DNA of 55,926 bases from NCBI GenBank assembly GCA_029209985.1, contig JARGNZ010000021.1, forward strand, positions 1-55,926, read 5' to 3'. Source of the stretch: Parvibaculaceae bacterium (GTDB taxonomy: Bacteria > Pseudomonadota > Alphaproteobacteria > Parvibaculales > Parvibaculaceae). The translations under genes were made by a program, and so were the position numbers. Shown here piece after piece: positions 49,146 to 55,926 of the stretch. The notes below the pieces were generated by a model that saw nothing but the letters and a program-made list of their open reading frames with translations, was not told where the DNA came from and did no database searches. Numbering within the stretch: the stretch's first letter is position 1; every line of letters starts with the position of its first letter.

Positions 49146-50115
49146 CGAGTACCTCCACATCAATGGTGATGCCCGTGCAATAGGCCGTTTGATGACGGGT
49201 AGGCGCAATGTCAACAAACCCATTAAGGCGCACTTTTTCAACACCTGAGACGGTTGCGGCTGCGTCTAGCGAGCTTGCCGTAATGCGGCGCCCGATTTTG
49301 TGTTGTGCAAGGGTGTAGGCTTCAACAGCGGCTTGGGCAGCACTCAGAATAATAGGGGCTTCGGGACCGTCCTGGACTTCCAGGGTAATGTCTAAGCTGT
49401 AGGTGATGGGCTCAACCGGACGAATGGTTGGGCCGTCACACATGGGGCGCACGTAGTCGCCGTTGAGGTAGTTCTCAACGGTTGACAGTGTTTCAGGCGT
49501 AGGGATGCCAGACCCGTCCCATCCCATGATGATAACATCCAGGGATCCCGCTTCAGTTTTGTAAGCATCGGCATCTTTGATGAGGGCGGAAAACCCATCT
49601 TCGCGAAACTCGTAGGTGACCAAAAGCTTGCCAGCTTCAATACTCTCAACATCCATGGAGAGGGGTGTTTCACCAGCGGAAAGCGCGTTGAAAATATAAC
49701 CGCCCCGTGATCCAGCAACTGACAACGCTTCTGGGGAAAGTTGAATGCGGCGGAGGAAGGTGGGATCGTCTTCGTAGGTTGCCGGAATGGGCGGGATGGC
49801 GTCTGCGTCTCCTGGGTCTACTTGGCGACGCGCGACAGAGAAGTTTGCGCCGAGGTGGTCAAGGTTGTTGCCTTGGGCAAAGGCAAGAAGAACAGCGCGG
49901 GCCTCATCATTTACTTGGGCGCGAATGTTCATTTCCCGAACCGCATTTGCTTCCATCAATTTAACCAGCGGTTCGCTCTCAAGGTCTGCGGTGAACTCTG
50001 GGTATAGATCAGCGTATTGGGCTTTGATCTCTGTGATGATGGCTTCAACATCCAAAGTCTTGATGACTTCAGGGGGCGGCAGTTGGCTTAAATCGATCAC
50101 GCTGAAACGGGTCAT
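49138..50115 (-). CDS. J: Baseplate protein gpJ
   Basis: The 325-residue baseplate J-like protein starts MTRFSVIDLSQLPPPEVIKT and has the family core FAQGNNLDHLGANFSVARRQ, then DDPTFLRRIQLSPEALSVAG. It forms the outer baseplate wedge. It overlaps gpW by 4 bases and gpI by 8. P2 gpJ has 302 residues. Confidence 0.94.
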   Translation of the reverse strand: MTRFSVIDLSQLPPPEVIKTLDVEAIITEIKAQYADLYPEFTADLESEPLVKLMEANAVREMNIRAQVNDEARAVLLAFAQGNNLDHLGANFSVARRQVDPGDADAIPPIPATYEDDPTFLRRIQLSPEALSVAGSRGGYIFNALSAGETPLSMDVESIEAGKLLVTYEFREDGFSALIKDADAYKTEAGSLDVIIMGWDGSGIPTPETLSTVENYLNGDYVRPMCDGPTIRPVEPITYSLDITLEVQDGPEAPIILSAAQAAVEAYTLAQHKIGRRITASSLDAAATVSGVEKVRLNGFVDIAPTRHQTAYCTGITIDVEVLDD

Positions 50116-50450
50116 AGGGTGATGCCCTCCAACGTGATGGCTTCGCCAGTTTCGATGTAATCACCTTCAAGGGTGAGGGTGATTTTTCCCTCGCTGGTGA
50201 TTTCATCAAAGAGTATTTTGGTGAGCGTGAGGCGGGGTTCCCATTTTGCCAAAGCATCTGCGATGGCGGCTTTGAGCAAGAGCAAACCAAGTTCGTTGGC
50301 GGCGTAATCGATGAGTTCAAAGACATAGGAGCCATAGGTGCGCCGGATGATACGTGCGCCAATGGGCGTCTGGAGAATGTCAGCAACCGATTGCCACAGG
50401 TGATCAACACCAGAAAGAGGGGTGCCGGTGAGGGCATTCATGCCGTTCAT
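50112..50450 (-). CDS. W: Baseplate wedge protein gpW (gp25-like)
   Basis: The ATG at 50450 has GGGAGGG eight bases upstream and gives 112 residues; the frame from 50528 would run through the PAAR gene. The gp25 family core is visible: GVDHLWQSVADILQTPIGAR, then IIRRTYGSYVFELIDYAANE. It overlaps the PAAR gene and gpJ by 4 bases each. Confidence 0.92.
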   Translation of the reverse strand: MNGMNALTGTPLSGVDHLWQSVADILQTPIGARIIRRTYGSYVFELIDYAANELGLLLLKAAIADALAKWEPRLTLTKILFDEITSEGKITLTLEGDYIETGEAITLEGITL

Positions 50451-50722
50451 GCTGTTCCCTCCGGGAGATTGAACCATGGGCGGCCAGTGGACGCATGGCC
50501 ACAGGAGGCCCGGTGACCAGTGCCGCACACAGGTATGCCGTTAAGGGTCATCCAGCTTGAGCCTTGCGCCATGATGGGAGCGCTATGAGGGGATTTGCCG
50601 TGGCCTTGAACGCTGTCCCCCAGCACGACAATTTTCTGCCCCTCAACTTGGGCAAAGTTTTGGCCGCCTCCTAAGTGGGTGCCGCCTGCGCTGTCTAATC
50701 CCACAACTGCGATGCCGCTCAT
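50447..50722 (-). CDS. PAAR-domain spike tip protein
   Basis: The 91-residue protein begins MSGIAVVGLDSAGGTHLGGG and has VLGDSVQGHG, MTLNGIPVCGTGHRASCGHA, the PAAR pattern with metal-binding His and Cys residues. PAAR proteins form a sharpened metal-bound tip on the gpV spike trimer. It is located between V and W with 4-base overlaps on both sides. P2 itself lacks a separate PAAR gene, but many relatives have one. Confidence 0.88.
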   Translation of the reverse strand: MSGIAVVGLDSAGGTHLGGGQNFAQVEGQKIVVLGDSVQGHGKSPHSAPIMAQGSSWMTLNGIPVCGTGHRASCGHASTGRPWFNLPEGTA

Positions 50723-51186
50723 GTTTGCACCCCATTGAATTGTGGGGTGGCCAACGTGATGGACCCGTTTTTGATGGAGAGGCTTGAAGCCCCAACCGTT
50801 AGGAGAATTTCGCCGTTTGATGGCACGTCCACAATATGACGGTGGGCTTGGCGGTCGTAGGTTGCGGTTGCGCCATCACCAAAGTGGGTGCCGGATTTCT
50901 TGGGGTCTGAGAATGGGGCGGGGTGGGCTGCTTGATAAAGACCGGTGAGCACCACGCCATTGGCAAAATCACCACCTTCAGAGAAGACGACAACTTGCTC
51001 ACCAAGGGACGGGCACCACCAGTCTCTATCATCGCCTGCGCGCTGGGCAAAGAACGGAAGGGGGGCCGTTTCAATGTTGCCGAGCTTCACAGTCACCCGT
51101 GCCTTGGCCGCATCAACCGAGGCAATGGTGCCGCGTCGAATGACGTTTTCAAGTCGCCTAGCGATTTCTGAAGTGCTGTAACTCAT
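50719..51186 (-). CDS. V: Baseplate spike protein gpV
   Basis: From the ATG at 51186 the protein has 155 residues; a GTG at 51207 would add seven. The OB-fold domain is seen in RRGTIASVDAAKARVTVKLG and DDRDWWCPSLGEQVVVFSEG. A beta-helix-like end follows (NGEILLTVGASSLSIKNGSI). gpV trimers form the membrane-piercing spike. It starts the baseplate cluster V-PAAR-W-J-I. Confidence 0.92.
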   Translation of the reverse strand: MSYSTSEIARRLENVIRRGTIASVDAAKARVTVKLGNIETAPLPFFAQRAGDDRDWWCPSLGEQVVVFSEGGDFANGVVLTGLYQAAHPAPFSDPKKSGTHFGDGATATYDRQAHRHIVDVPSNGEILLTVGASSLSIKNGSITLATPQFNGVQT

Positions 51187-51247
51187 GGGCCCAAGCTGCC
51201 CGGTCACACGTTTTAAGTCATCTTTCTAAGAGATGATTTGTTCCATA

Positions 51248-51706
51248 TCATCTGGAAAGTTTTGGCAGTCCAAGCGAGGTGGTTTTGCCGATGGTGAGCA
51301 CTTGGTTGCGCCGCCCGGTTGGCGTCCAAGACGCATGGACCCAGCCGGATGTTGGGTCACCTTCTTGATAAAACTCTAAGATCAATTGATCAAAGTCGAG
51401 GTTGTCTTTGATCCAATGGGCAAGAACAATATTTGAAATACCGGGTATTTCAAAATCGACTGCTTGGCCTTTTCTGTGCTGGCTTTCATCGCTTGAATTG
51501 ATGGCTCGGTTTAGAAGCATACAGCGGTAAAAACTAGACGGCGAAAAGGGAACGCCAAAGTGGTCGCGGGCTGGTTCCAAAATGTTCTGGGCGGTTGCTT
51601 TGAGAGAGGGAAGAAGGAGCGCCGGAGGGTAATTGTCAATCCCGAGCCGAACAGCGGTCGCGCTTTTACACGCTTCCTGCATCGTAAAATGGGGAGAGAT
51701 ATACAT
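51248..51706 (-). CDS. Endolysin of the peptidase M15 type
   Basis: The 152-residue zinc peptidase (M15_3 family, D-Ala-D-Ala or L-Ala-D-Glu type) starts MYISPHFTMQEACKSATAVR. The zinc-site residues are in SQHRKGQAVDFEIPG (His, Asp) and GWVHASW (His). It should cut peptidoglycan at lysis. It lacks a signal sequence, so it depends on the holins at 52599-53232. It is placed between S and V, apart from the holins. Confidence 0.9.
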   Translation of the reverse strand: MYISPHFTMQEACKSATAVRLGIDNYPPALLLPSLKATAQNILEPARDHFGVPFSPSSFYRCMLLNRAINSSDESQHRKGQAVDFEIPGISNIVLAHWIKDNLDFDQLILEFYQEGDPTSGWVHASWTPTGRRNQVLTIGKTTSLGLPKLSR

Positions 51707-51707
51707 G

Positions 51708-52187
51708 CTATTTTTCTCCTGCTTTGATCATGTGATCCATCACGTGAGCGTCAATGTCGGCAAGATCTTGAGTGGATAGGCCAATCAAGCGCCTTGTGGG
51801 GTTTTTGATGGAAATGGTTTTGCCGCCGGTCACCTGCATACGTTCGCGCAGGCCGTAATGGTGGGCGCGGGCGATCTTCCCGGTGTTGCCGGAAAAACCA
51901 AGGCTGATGGAGCTGTCATCGGTTTTGAGTTTCATATGTTTGGCCGTGCGCAAGCGTCGAAACATCTTGGTGCGCACACGCCCGGATCCCTTTTGGACCC
52001 GACGCTTGGGCCACGGACGCCCGTCAGGATCCGTTTGGGCGCTGATGCGGGCTTTTTGGGACCGTTGCAGCTTTTTGCCGATCTCGCGCAGGAGGGCGGT
52101 TCTCTGGGGGCTGGCGAGGGTTTGTAGATAACCTTGCGCCAATGTGGTGAGCTGCTTGAGCTGTTTGCTTGGATTAGGTTGGCTCAT
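51708..52187 (-). CDS. S: Tail completion/virion morphogenesis protein gpS
   Basis: The ATG at 52187 gives 159 residues; a GTG at 52199 is another option. The family signs are LLREIGKKLQRSQKARISAQ, TDPDGRPWPKRR and HHYGLRERMQVTGG. P2 gpS is 150 residues. It joins head and tail or completes the tail together with gpR, whose gene overlaps it. Confidence 0.9.
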   Translation of the reverse strand: MSQPNPSKQLKQLTTLAQGYLQTLASPQRTALLREIGKKLQRSQKARISAQTDPDGRPWPKRRVQKGSGRVRTKMFRRLRTAKHMKLKTDDSSISLGFSGNTGKIARAHHYGLRERMQVTGGKTISIKNPTRRLIGLSTQDLADIDAHVMDHMIKAGEK

Positions 52188-52602
52188 TGGCGTTTTCACT
52201 CATGCCGGAATAGTCATCTGCGGATGTGTCAATTTCGGGGGCAATATCGATATGGATCCCGGTTTCATCTTCGAGCACAAGCACGTCTTCGGTGAGGGTG
52301 AGCGTGATGAGAATGTCAACTTTTGAGGTATCGAGGATTTCTGCTTCAAATGTGAAGGCTTCAAACTCATGGGCGGTTTGATGCTGTTTCATCCATGTCA
52401 CCAAAGCGTGCTGGAGGATGAGGGGGTTTTGGGAAAAGTCCATGACACCCACTTTGGCTTGATAGATGAGGGCAAAGTTGTCATTGGTTTCACCATCATA
52501 GAACTGCACGGATCCACTTTCCACAAAGGTGGCCAGTTGATCCGGCTTGAGCCCATAAGGCCCCTCTAGCAAGTGAGTGCGTAGGAGAGTGAGCTTATTC
52601 AT
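52174..52602 (-). CDS. R: Tail completion protein gpR
   Basis: The ATG at 52602 overlaps the stop of the upstream holin-type gene by 4 bases and gives 142 residues (MNKLTLLRTHLLEGPYGLKP). The family core includes HALVTWMKQHQTAHEFEAFT. It is the P2 gpR type; the acidic C-terminus (HIDIAPEIDTSADDYSGMSE) is common in alphaproteobacterial forms. It overlaps gpS by 14 bases. Confidence 0.9.
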   Translation of the reverse strand: MNKLTLLRTHLLEGPYGLKPDQLATFVESGSVQFYDGETNDNFALIYQAKVGVMDFSQNPLILQHALVTWMKQHQTAHEFEAFTFEAEILDTSKVDILITLTLTEDVLVLEDETGIHIDIAPEIDTSADDYSGMSENANEPT

Positions 52603-53018
52603 TTTGTGGCACGCCACGTTTCAAGAACTTGGGGGGCCACTTTTTCAATTGTGCGTCCGGCAACATAGCCGCCTAGTCCAAGTTTCATGAGATCATAGAC
52701 AGAAAGGTATTCTGCTTGGCTCATGCCTGGGGCTGTAAACCCCATCCACCGGGCCACGATGAGGCCCACAAAGGTGAGCATGGTTAGGGGCCGCCAGTTA
52801 CGCTGGATCCAGCTTTTTCCGGTGGCTTCGGCTGTGACGATTTTGGACTGGGCGTCAACCAACTTGGCTTCATGTTCCAGAAGGTTTTGAGTGAGGTTTG
52901 ATTTTGCCTCAAACAGTGCATTCTTCAGCTTGCCACGCTCTTCGTCATTGGTGAACACGTCATCTATGACTTTAGAGACAGGCTCGAATAGGCCGGCAAC
53001 GGTGCTAAACACGTCCAT
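52599..53018 (-). CDS. 3TM-type holin family protein
   Basis: The 139-residue protein has an amphipathic N-terminus, a charged coil (LKNALFEAKSNLTQNLLEHE), then IQRNWRPLTMLTFVGLIVAR and MKLGLGGYVAGRTIEKVAP, the pattern of the holin family with three membrane segments (3TMs_Holin). It is next to a second small holin gene (14-base overlap). The pair probably controls release of the M15 endolysin. Confidence 0.85.
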   Translation of the reverse strand: MDVFSTVAGLFEPVSKVIDDVFTNDEERGKLKNALFEAKSNLTQNLLEHEAKLVDAQSKIVTAEATGKSWIQRNWRPLTMLTFVGLIVARWMGFTAPGMSQAEYLSVYDLMKLGLGGYVAGRTIEKVAPQVLETWRATK

Positions 53019-53232
53019 TTTTGTGTGCTCCCTTGTTTGCTTGGCGCTCTGCTAATTTGTAGTGCAACCATTTGAAGTAGACGTTGGTTGCGAAGGTCAA
53101 TCCACCAAGGGCCAAGCCACCAACAGCGATCCATTCATTCATTGTGAGCGCTCCAAAAAAACTAACGCCAAGGCTGGCGGCGTAGGTGGTGGGTTCAGCC
53201 CCTTTGGCAAAGGCGGTGTCGATCATGTCCAT
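53005..53232 (-). CDS. Small holin (HP1-like)
   Basis: The 75-residue protein contains one or two membrane helices (AASLGVSFFGALTMNEWIAV and GGLALGGLTFATNVYFKWLH) followed by a basic tail (YKLAERQANKGAHKNGRV). The EWIAVGGLALGGLTFATNVYF type pattern resembles HP1-family class II holins. It lies between X (10-base overlap) and the 3TM holin. Confidence 0.8.
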   Translation of the reverse strand: MDMIDTAFAKGAEPTTYAASLGVSFFGALTMNEWIAVGGLALGGLTFATNVYFKWLHYKLAERQANKGAHKNGRV

Positions 53233-53480
53233 AAGCTCACTGTTTCTGGTTCGCGGGTGGGTTTGAGATCGTCGGGGGCAGGCAGGGCAACTCGCGTACC
53301 GTGCGGTAGGATGATGCCAAGGGAGGCAAGGCCGCGATTATCATCTAATATCTGCTCGGTGATCATGGCGGTGCGCCCAAAATACCGCATGGCGATCATG
53401 TCCACTGTGTCGCCTTGCAAGGCATAGGCAATGCCGTCGGATGGGTAGGGTTGGCGTATGGTCGCGTTGAAAAAGGTCAT
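53223..53480 (-). CDS. X: Tail protein gpX (LysM-like)
   Basis: The 85-residue protein is of the P2 gpX type: YALQGDTVDMIAMRYFGRTA (LysM-like motif) followed by QILDDNRGLASLGIILPHGT. It is an essential small tail or baseplate protein. It starts where gpL stops (one-base overlap). Confidence 0.92.
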   Translation of the reverse strand: MTFFNATIRQPYPSDGIAYALQGDTVDMIAMRYFGRTAMITEQILDDNRGLASLGIILPHGTRVALPAPDDLKPTREPETVSLWT

Positions 53481-53968
53481 TAGATGAGTTCCACAACTGC
53501 GCCGCTTTGGCTTTGGGTGTCGGTGCCATAGCTTAGAAGGGCGGCAATCTCTTCGCGCACGGTGCGGAAGTGATCTTCTACATTGGGTTCCATATCTTTT
53601 CCCTGGGCGCTGCCTTCAGCGGCGCTGTCAAAGTCTGTTGACTTCTCAATCAGGAATGCCTTGGCGCGATGGAAAACGGCCTGTCGATAGTGAATGGTCA
53701 GCTCATTCAAATCGCCATAACTCTCTGCGGGAACGTCACTTAATGTGGGATGCCCGGCGTCTTGCAAGGCAATGCGCCAATGATGAAGCTCACGGTTTGT
53801 GGCGAGAACGGCCCGTTGTAACTCTTCAAAAACCCGCTGGGTGGGAATGGCATCAATGACCCGCATGGACGTGCGTAGATCAGCGGTGCTGAACGTGGGG
53901 AAAAAGGAAATATTAGGCACGTCTTGGGAGACAGTTTCGGGGCCGGTTGAGGGAATGAAGACAGACAT
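53480..53968 (-). CDS. L: Head completion/stabilisation protein gpL
   Basis: The 162-residue protein fits P2 gpL: FFPTFSTADLRTSMRVIDAI, then LQRAVLATNRELHHWRIALQ and LNELTIHYRQAVFHRAKAFL. It closes the filled head. It is downstream of terminase subunit gpM, with an 86-base gap that contains a nested hairpin. Confidence 0.92.
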   Translation of the reverse strand: MSVFIPSTGPETVSQDVPNISFFPTFSTADLRTSMRVIDAIPTQRVFEELQRAVLATNRELHHWRIALQDAGHPTLSDVPAESYGDLNELTIHYRQAVFHRAKAFLIEKSTDFDSAAEGSAQGKDMEPNVEDHFRTVREEIAALLSYGTDTQSQSGAVVELI

Positions 53969-53988
53969 GGGGGCCTCCGTGAAATGGT

Positions 53989-54032
53989 GGCCAGCTCTTC
54001 AAAGTCCGTCAGACGGGTTTTTAGAGCTGGCC
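53989..54032. repeat. Nested inverted repeat between M and L
   Basis: GGCCAGCTCT (53989-53998) and AGAGCTGGCC (54023-54032) are perfect inverted copies. The loop itself can form a small hairpin (CCGT/ACGG). In the late mRNA this makes a stable structure just after the M stop and ~20 bases before the L start. Its role is unknown; no T-run follows. Confidence 0.8.
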
Positions 54033-54054
54033 GTCGCCTGCTGGGCGAGAGAGG

Positions 54055-54771
54055 TTATTTGGTTATGGTCTTTGTTTTGCGAACCAATTGTTCTAAGCGT
54101 TTTTTGACACCAGATTTTTGGTCCAACTGAAGCGCGCGCTCGTAGTGCGGTTGCGCCTCAGCTAGATCGTCAGGTGTTCCGGCAGTTTCATAGGAAAAAG
54201 CAATTGCCTTGTGGAGTTTGGCGCGAACCTCGTCGGGCATGTCTTGCTCTTTCAATTGAGCAAGTAGGTCAGTGAGCAAGCCCAAACTTGGAAGGGGTTT
54301 CGGCGCAATAGGTACGTCCTCGGAAGCCTCTTCTGTTTTGGGGGTATTTTCTGCATGGATGACAGGATCTGAAAACTCTTCTGCCAAGAGAGTTGGCAAG
54401 GTGCGTTTAAACCGATACGGCATCACCAAGGCGTGCTTGAGAGCATGCAGGGCAATATCATATGCCCCCTCGTAGGCACCTATATCGATGCGCCATACCA
54501 GTTGTGTCATGAGAACATCATCTTGCACGTTTTCGTCTGCGGCCAAGATTCCAGCCACATAGGCATCATATTTTGGGACCAACTCACCTTTCATCTCAAT
54601 ACGTTTTTCGATGCTTTGCATGGACCGCAGTGCTGTTGAATCTGTTTGTAATTGAGCAAGCATCAACTCATAGGCATTGCGCCCTTCAAGGGTGGCGTCG
54701 CCAGCGTCCGCACTTGCGTGCGCTGTCTTTTGGGCCAAAACTTTTTCTCGGTGGTGTCGAATGACATTCAT
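54055..54771 (-). CDS. M: Terminase endonuclease subunit gpM
   Basis: The 238-residue protein is of the P2 gpM type (MNVIRHHREKVLAQKTAHAS, ELMLAQLQTDSTALRSMQSI, then ELVPKYDAYVAGILAADENV). It is the DNA-cutting small terminase subunit that makes the cohesive ends with gpP. It has the P2 length (247) and position after N. The C-terminal ~50 residues contain TPR-like helices (AQPHYERALQLDQKSG). Confidence 0.92.
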   Translation of the reverse strand: MNVIRHHREKVLAQKTAHASADAGDATLEGRNAYELMLAQLQTDSTALRSMQSIEKRIEMKGELVPKYDAYVAGILAADENVQDDVLMTQLVWRIDIGAYEGAYDIALHALKHALVMPYRFKRTLPTLLAEEFSDPVIHAENTPKTEEASEDVPIAPKPLPSLGLLTDLLAQLKEQDMPDEVRAKLHKAIAFSYETAGTPDDLAEAQPHYERALQLDQKSGVKKRLEQLVRKTKTITK

Positions 54772-54810
54772 GGGAACGCTCTCATCTTATCGGGGAGGTG
54801 GACGGGGGGA

Positions 54811-55824
54811 TTACTCCCAACCGTCATCGCCATCTGGCACGAGAATGTTTTCGGCGAATGCTGTGAGACCATAATCCTCAACCACATAGCTTTGATTGAC
54901 GGATTGATAATCTTCGATCCGATCCCGTTCTGGTTTGTCCTTGATGTGGCGGCGGCGTGTGCCTGCTTGGGTGTAAATCCCTAAATTGTCCAACCGAGTG
55001 ACCAATACCGCACGGGGAGGGAAGAAAGGCACGCGGGCTGATTTAAGCCCACCTACCGTTTTGTTGGTGATAATTGTTTCTAGGGCATTGCGCTCTGTGG
55101 GGGCGTCATTGCTGTCCACAAGGCCGATGAATTTATCGGACAGGAGTTGGCGGCCCATGATGGCCACAAGATCGGTATCGTCTCGGTACCATTCGTCTAG
55201 CAGTTCATCGGCAAGAGCCATAACGGCGGCATCGATGTTTTTGAAGTCGGCATCTGCGTGATCTCCCACCTTTAGACCCGTCATATGGTGTTCGGGGGCA
55301 TCTGTGCGGATGTGTTGTAGCCAGCCTATGTTGACGTCTTGCAACAGAGGATTGGTTACAAGGTCGGACGTGTCTGCTCGGCTGGTGCCGTTGAAACCAA
55401 TCATAATCCGGTCGCGGGCTTGTTGCTTGGTAATCAGGTTGGTGATGCGGGTTTGAAAGTCAGGGAACTTGGCCCATTGATCCAACTTTTTATACCCGAT
55501 GTGGGTATCGAAGTTGGTTTGGGTGCACTCATATTGACGGGTGTCGAGGGTGGAGGGATCTTTGGTGGCGCGGTCTGCGTCATTGGTGTTTTGGGTGCTT
55601 GAAACCGGGGAGCCAATGTCGAGACCTAGCTTTGCGCCTTTGGCTTCGGTAACGGTTACTGAGTTGATGTCTGACAAGAACCCGGCGGATTCTCGAATTT
55701 TGTCTTCAAGCTTTTGTTCAATGGTGGGCTCGACGGTGAACTTCTTGGTGCCATCGGGGATGCCATTGAGTGTGGCGATTTGGCTTGTGAAGGCATCAAA
55801 ATGGCGGCGGGTTGAATTATCCAT
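54811..55824 (-). CDS. N: Major capsid protein gpN
   Basis: The 337-residue protein is a P2 gpN-type capsid protein: MDNSTRRHFDAFTSQIATLN at the start, then EDKIRESAGFLSDINSVTVT, NLITKQQARDRIMIGFNGTS, and IEDYQSVNQSYVVEDYGLTA near the end. It builds the icosahedral head after gpO-dependent cleavage of its N-terminus. It is complete. Confidence 0.95.
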   Translation of the reverse strand: MDNSTRRHFDAFTSQIATLNGIPDGTKKFTVEPTIEQKLEDKIRESAGFLSDINSVTVTEAKGAKLGLDIGSPVSSTQNTNDADRATKDPSTLDTRQYECTQTNFDTHIGYKKLDQWAKFPDFQTRITNLITKQQARDRIMIGFNGTSRADTSDLVTNPLLQDVNIGWLQHIRTDAPEHHMTGLKVGDHADADFKNIDAAVMALADELLDEWYRDDTDLVAIMGRQLLSDKFIGLVDSNDAPTERNALETIITNKTVGGLKSARVPFFPPRAVLVTRLDNLGIYTQAGTRRRHIKDKPERDRIEDYQSVNQSYVVEDYGLTAFAENILVPDGDDGWE

Positions 55825-55866
55825 GATGGCTTGTTCCGGTGCTGGTGTGTCTGTGATCTTGGGGGC

Positions 55867-55926
55867 TTAGGGCGTTGGAGGTTTTGATTTAGCAATCAGT
55901 GAGGGCAGCTCCAGTGCCCCCGGTGG
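55867..55926 (-). CDS. O: Capsid scaffold gpO, last residues (5' part outside window)
   Basis: The frame open at the right edge reads PPGALELPSLIAKSKPPTP and stops with TAA at 55869-55867, 43 bases before the capsid gene. In P2 the scaffold/protease gpO is encoded directly before N. The fragment is too short to identify by sequence; the call rests on position. Confidence 0.45.
   Translation of the reverse strand, partial: PPGALELPSLIAKSKPPTP

Larger units (their letters stand above)
24436..55926. mobile_element. P2-like prophage, left part (right end outside window)
   Basis: Starting at tRNA-Pro there are an integrase, an excisionase-like gene, a primase-helicase, a C4-type RNA, an Ogr-type activator, a Cro/CI pair, and then the P2 late genes D to N in P2 order on the minus strand. 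Portal (Q), terminase ATPase (P) and most of the scaffold (O) are expected to the right of base 55926. Cargo genes on the plus strand (pentapeptide protein, small membrane protein, methyltransferase/GHKL/receiver block) are AT-richer than the phage genes. Confidence 0.93.

Noticed and set aside
24436-55926. CRISPR arrays, insertion sequences, rRNA genes or the right attachment site
   Set aside because: No regularly spaced direct repeats, transposase genes or rRNA were seen. A second copy of the tRNA-Pro 3' end was not found in the window.

Overview
The left 24.4 kb is ordinary chromosome of an alphaproteobacterium, most likely of the Hyphomicrobiales (Rhizobiales) type. The hom-glpX-recJ order, the dual cold-shock-domain protein, the Cox maturation genes and the gene families all fit that group; the species cannot be named from the window. 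The right 31.5 kb is one end of a P2-like (Myoviridae-type) prophage integrated at a tRNA-Pro gene. Its other end lies beyond base 55926.

Chromosomal part: the 3' end of homoserine dehydrogenase, glpX and recJ (1-3591); tRNA-Glu with a good promoter and terminator; a small zinc-ribbon protein; a cytochrome b561/YceI pair; an exported His/Arg/Tyr-rich protein; glyoxalase I; a Sir2 deacylase; and an SDR-fold protein with the full signature of a halohydrin dehalogenase (7308-8042). Next comes a minus-strand operon for a Cox/xanthine-dehydrogenase type molybdenum hydroxylase (CoxG, CoxS, CoxM, CoxD, CoxE, XdhC and a MobA-like fusion). The molybdopterin-binding large subunit CoxL is not there. Upstream on the same strand is a ten-gene Mrp-type cation/proton antiporter operon in the order E-F-G-(MrpA C-terminus)-B-C-D-D'-small-D''. 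This resembles the antiporter module of archaeal membrane-bound hydrogenases. A dual cold-shock protein and a PaaI-like thioesterase precede tRNA-Pro.

Prophage part: integrase and a probable excisionase sit next to the tRNA, followed by a primase-helicase, a BrnT/BrnA toxin-antitoxin pair, a structured leader that looks like a C4/P4-CI type antisense RNA, and early regulators (Ogr-type zinc finger, Cro-like and CI-like proteins). From 40334 to the right edge the whole P2 late block runs on the minus strand: D, U, T, E/E', FII, FI, fibre, I, J, W, PAAR, V, endolysin, S, R, holins, X, L, M, N and the tail end of O. gpE/E' has a canonical GGGAAAG -1 slippery site. The tape-measure gene carries a frame break near its 5' end.

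Cargo: several AT-rich plus-strand genes are inserted against the direction of the phage operons. They are a two-TM pentapeptide-repeat protein (30151-31536), a tiny membrane protein with its own extended -10 promoter inside the tail operon (44302-44466), and a three-gene block of 5-methylcytosine methyltransferase, a protein with two GHKL ATPase modules, and a receiver-domain protein (35398-40337). I regard this last block as the best candidate for an undescribed system, probably defence or methylation-linked signalling.
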